Of a stretch of 64,000 bases of DNA, positions 62,508 through 64,000 are shown piece after piece; position 1 is the stretch's first letter, and the number at the start of each line of letters is the position of its first letter. The notes beneath the pieces were generated by a model. It made no database searches, was not told the DNA's origin, and saw nothing but the letters and a program-made list of their open reading frames with translations. The translations under genes were made by a program, and so were the position numbers. Source of the stretch: Alviniconcha marisindica (Eukaryota; Mollusca; Gastropoda; Provannidae); contig JABMCL010000732.1 of the NCBI GenBank assembly GCA_018857735.1, forward strand, positions 352,501-416,500. The letters run 5' to 3'.

Positions 62508-64000
62508 GCAGAGCTTGGACGTAGGCATAATAATGGAGATTCCTGAATCCCCGACACCATCTCTGAAGGAGAGGAGGGAGAGAGAAGAGAGAGAGGTTTC
62601 GCTTGTTGAAGTGAGACGGTCGTCGCGTAGGACTTTGTAGTGGGCGCGTTGACGTGGGACGGACTGTCTCGGCCATACCTGCTGATAGTCGCAGTGACCG
62701 TTTCCATTTGGAGTGGTTTCTTAGCAGTCTGAGTGCTGTTGTGTGGACAGTGTCTGAAATTTGGATCTGCTGGTTTGATGGGGAGGGGTGTGGACATTGA
62801 GATGGTGACTGACCGGTTGGCTTACTGGGTGTGGACAATGAGATGGTGACTGACCGGTTGGCCTACTGGGTGTGGACAATGAGATGGCGACTGGCCGGTT
62901 GGCCTACTGGGTGTGGACATTCAGATGGCGACTGGCCGGTTGGCCTACTGGTTGTGGACATTGAGATGGCAACTGACGGGGTGGCCTACTCCATGTCCAT
63001 GGGCTGGTCATCTGCTCTTCCAGTGTCCTGTTTCTGTTGAAACGTGTCTTTAATGTCTCCACTCGGACAGAATGGGCAAGGCTTCTTCGCTGAAGGCAGT
63101 TTTTGCTCCAGCAAACAAATACTCAAGACATGAGATGAAAATTGATGAGTTTCAGTGACTTCCCAACGGGACGCTGCAGTTCAGACTGTCCACTTTGCCA
63201 AGACTGTGCTCAAGACGTTTGTCATCTACCAAGGGAACATTATCATTGAGAGGAGACCAGAGAACCAACTTTGGTCTTTTCTTCTTCTTCTTTTTTTTGT
63301 TTTTTGGTCTCATCTTTATGAAGAGCTCCATCGTGCGTGTGATTGTGCCAAACCGGCGTATCATTCGGCGATCCACACAGTGGGTCGGGTCTCATTCACG
63401 GAAGAGAGATGCACAACATATTCACTATCGCACAGGCAAACAACTGGCTCTCTCTCTCTGTGCCCCCCTTTTTTTTTTTTTTTTTACACGCACTGAAGAT
63501 CAAAGATATCTCAAAATCATGTAATCTTTCTTGCCATATCACGGAAGATCGGAGAGATTGCAGTACCACGCAATGTGGAATGCCATATCAGCTGAAAGTG
63601 TTGATTCCTCTGTGGGGGAGGTCCGTGTTCTTCCCACCACCACAAAAGCAAAAAAAAAAAAAAAAGGGGGGGGGGGGGGGTTTGTAGACTGGCATCCTTG
63701 AAATCTTGCCTTTTTAAAGGAGCATTCCCCTAAAACGGCTCTAGTCTTCCTGGCGCTAGTTGTTGCACAGTGTCCTTGTATCAGTTATTCATTTATCTTT
63801 CATAGGAAAAGCTTTCCCCTGGTTTACATCTTCGCTGGACGCTGGCAAGGATCACATTGTAATCGGGAAACATTGAGTTCATTTCATCTCGTTCATAGGA
63901 GCAAAGCATCACCGGTTTATCATCGTCAGAGGCCCGGAAGCAAGGATCATCATTCTGTAATCAAGACATTGAGGGTGCAGCGCTTTGACACCTCGGTGTC
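62508..64000 (+). other. Probable CadN 3' UTR and downstream flank
   Basis: No open frame with family resemblance follows the stop. The stretch holds a five-copy 41-bp tandem repeat (62788-62990), poly-T (63469-63485), poly-A/poly-G (63650-63681) and otherwise unique sequence. I see no AATAAA, so the polyadenylation site is either a variant or beyond the window. Confidence 0.6.
62788..62990 (+). repeat. 41-bp tandem repeat, 5 copies, in 3' UTR
   Basis: The unit starts GTGTGGACATTGAGATGG and ends at GGCCTACTGG. Unit starts at 62788, 62829 and 62870 give a period of 41. The copies differ by a few substitutions, the last most. Confidence 0.85.

Overview
The window looks like nuclear DNA of a protostome animal, most likely a mollusc and plausibly a marine gastropod. 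This is inferred from a neural-type (invertebrate classical) cadherin gene with short exons split by repeat-rich introns, from tRNA-derived SINEs with AAT tails, from a CR1/L2-like LINE tail, and from very abundant CA, GA, TA and poly-G microsatellites. The species cannot be fixed from sequence alone.

There is one recognisable protein-coding gene, on the + strand: the 3' part of an N-cadherin (CadN) orthologue. I resolve 37 coding exons from 11907 to 62507. Every one of the 36 internal junctions has GT..AG borders and matching codon phase, giving an uninterrupted C-terminal portion of about 2,595 residues that ends in a stop codon. In order it encodes: the tail of one cadherin repeat plus 14 complete cadherin (EC) repeats bounded by 15 linker motifs (exons 1-22), the non-chordate classical-cadherin membrane-proximal domain (exons 22-26), EGF, laminin G, EGF, laminin G, EGF, EGF (exons 26-34), one transmembrane helix split between exons 34 and 35, and a cytoplasmic tail with a p120-catenin-type juxtamembrane segment (exons 35-36) and a beta-catenin-binding segment (exon 37). 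The N-terminus (signal peptide and first EC repeats) is not in the window, because exon 1 starts in mid-codon.

Region by region: 1-11906 is non-coding (an intron of the gene or flanking DNA) with microsatellites, SINE copies, a CpG-richer unique patch (7870-8240) and two large minisatellites. 11907-38893 carries the EC exons. 38894-42717 is a long repeat-filled intron. 42718-56545 carries the membrane-proximal, EGF and LamG exons. 56546-62244 holds three repeat-dominated introns around the transmembrane and juxtamembrane exons. 62245-62507 is the last coding exon, and 62508-64000 is probable 3' UTR and flank.

The most unusual signal is that many intronic minisatellites are not random. Their repeat units are copies of the neighbouring exon-intron junction, carrying the last or first exon bases together with the splice donor or acceptor. 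This is clear at exons 3, 4, 7, 8, 9, 10, 18, 21, 22, 27, 31, 33, 35 and 36. The largest case places about 55 copies of the exon 27 end plus its donor into one intron.
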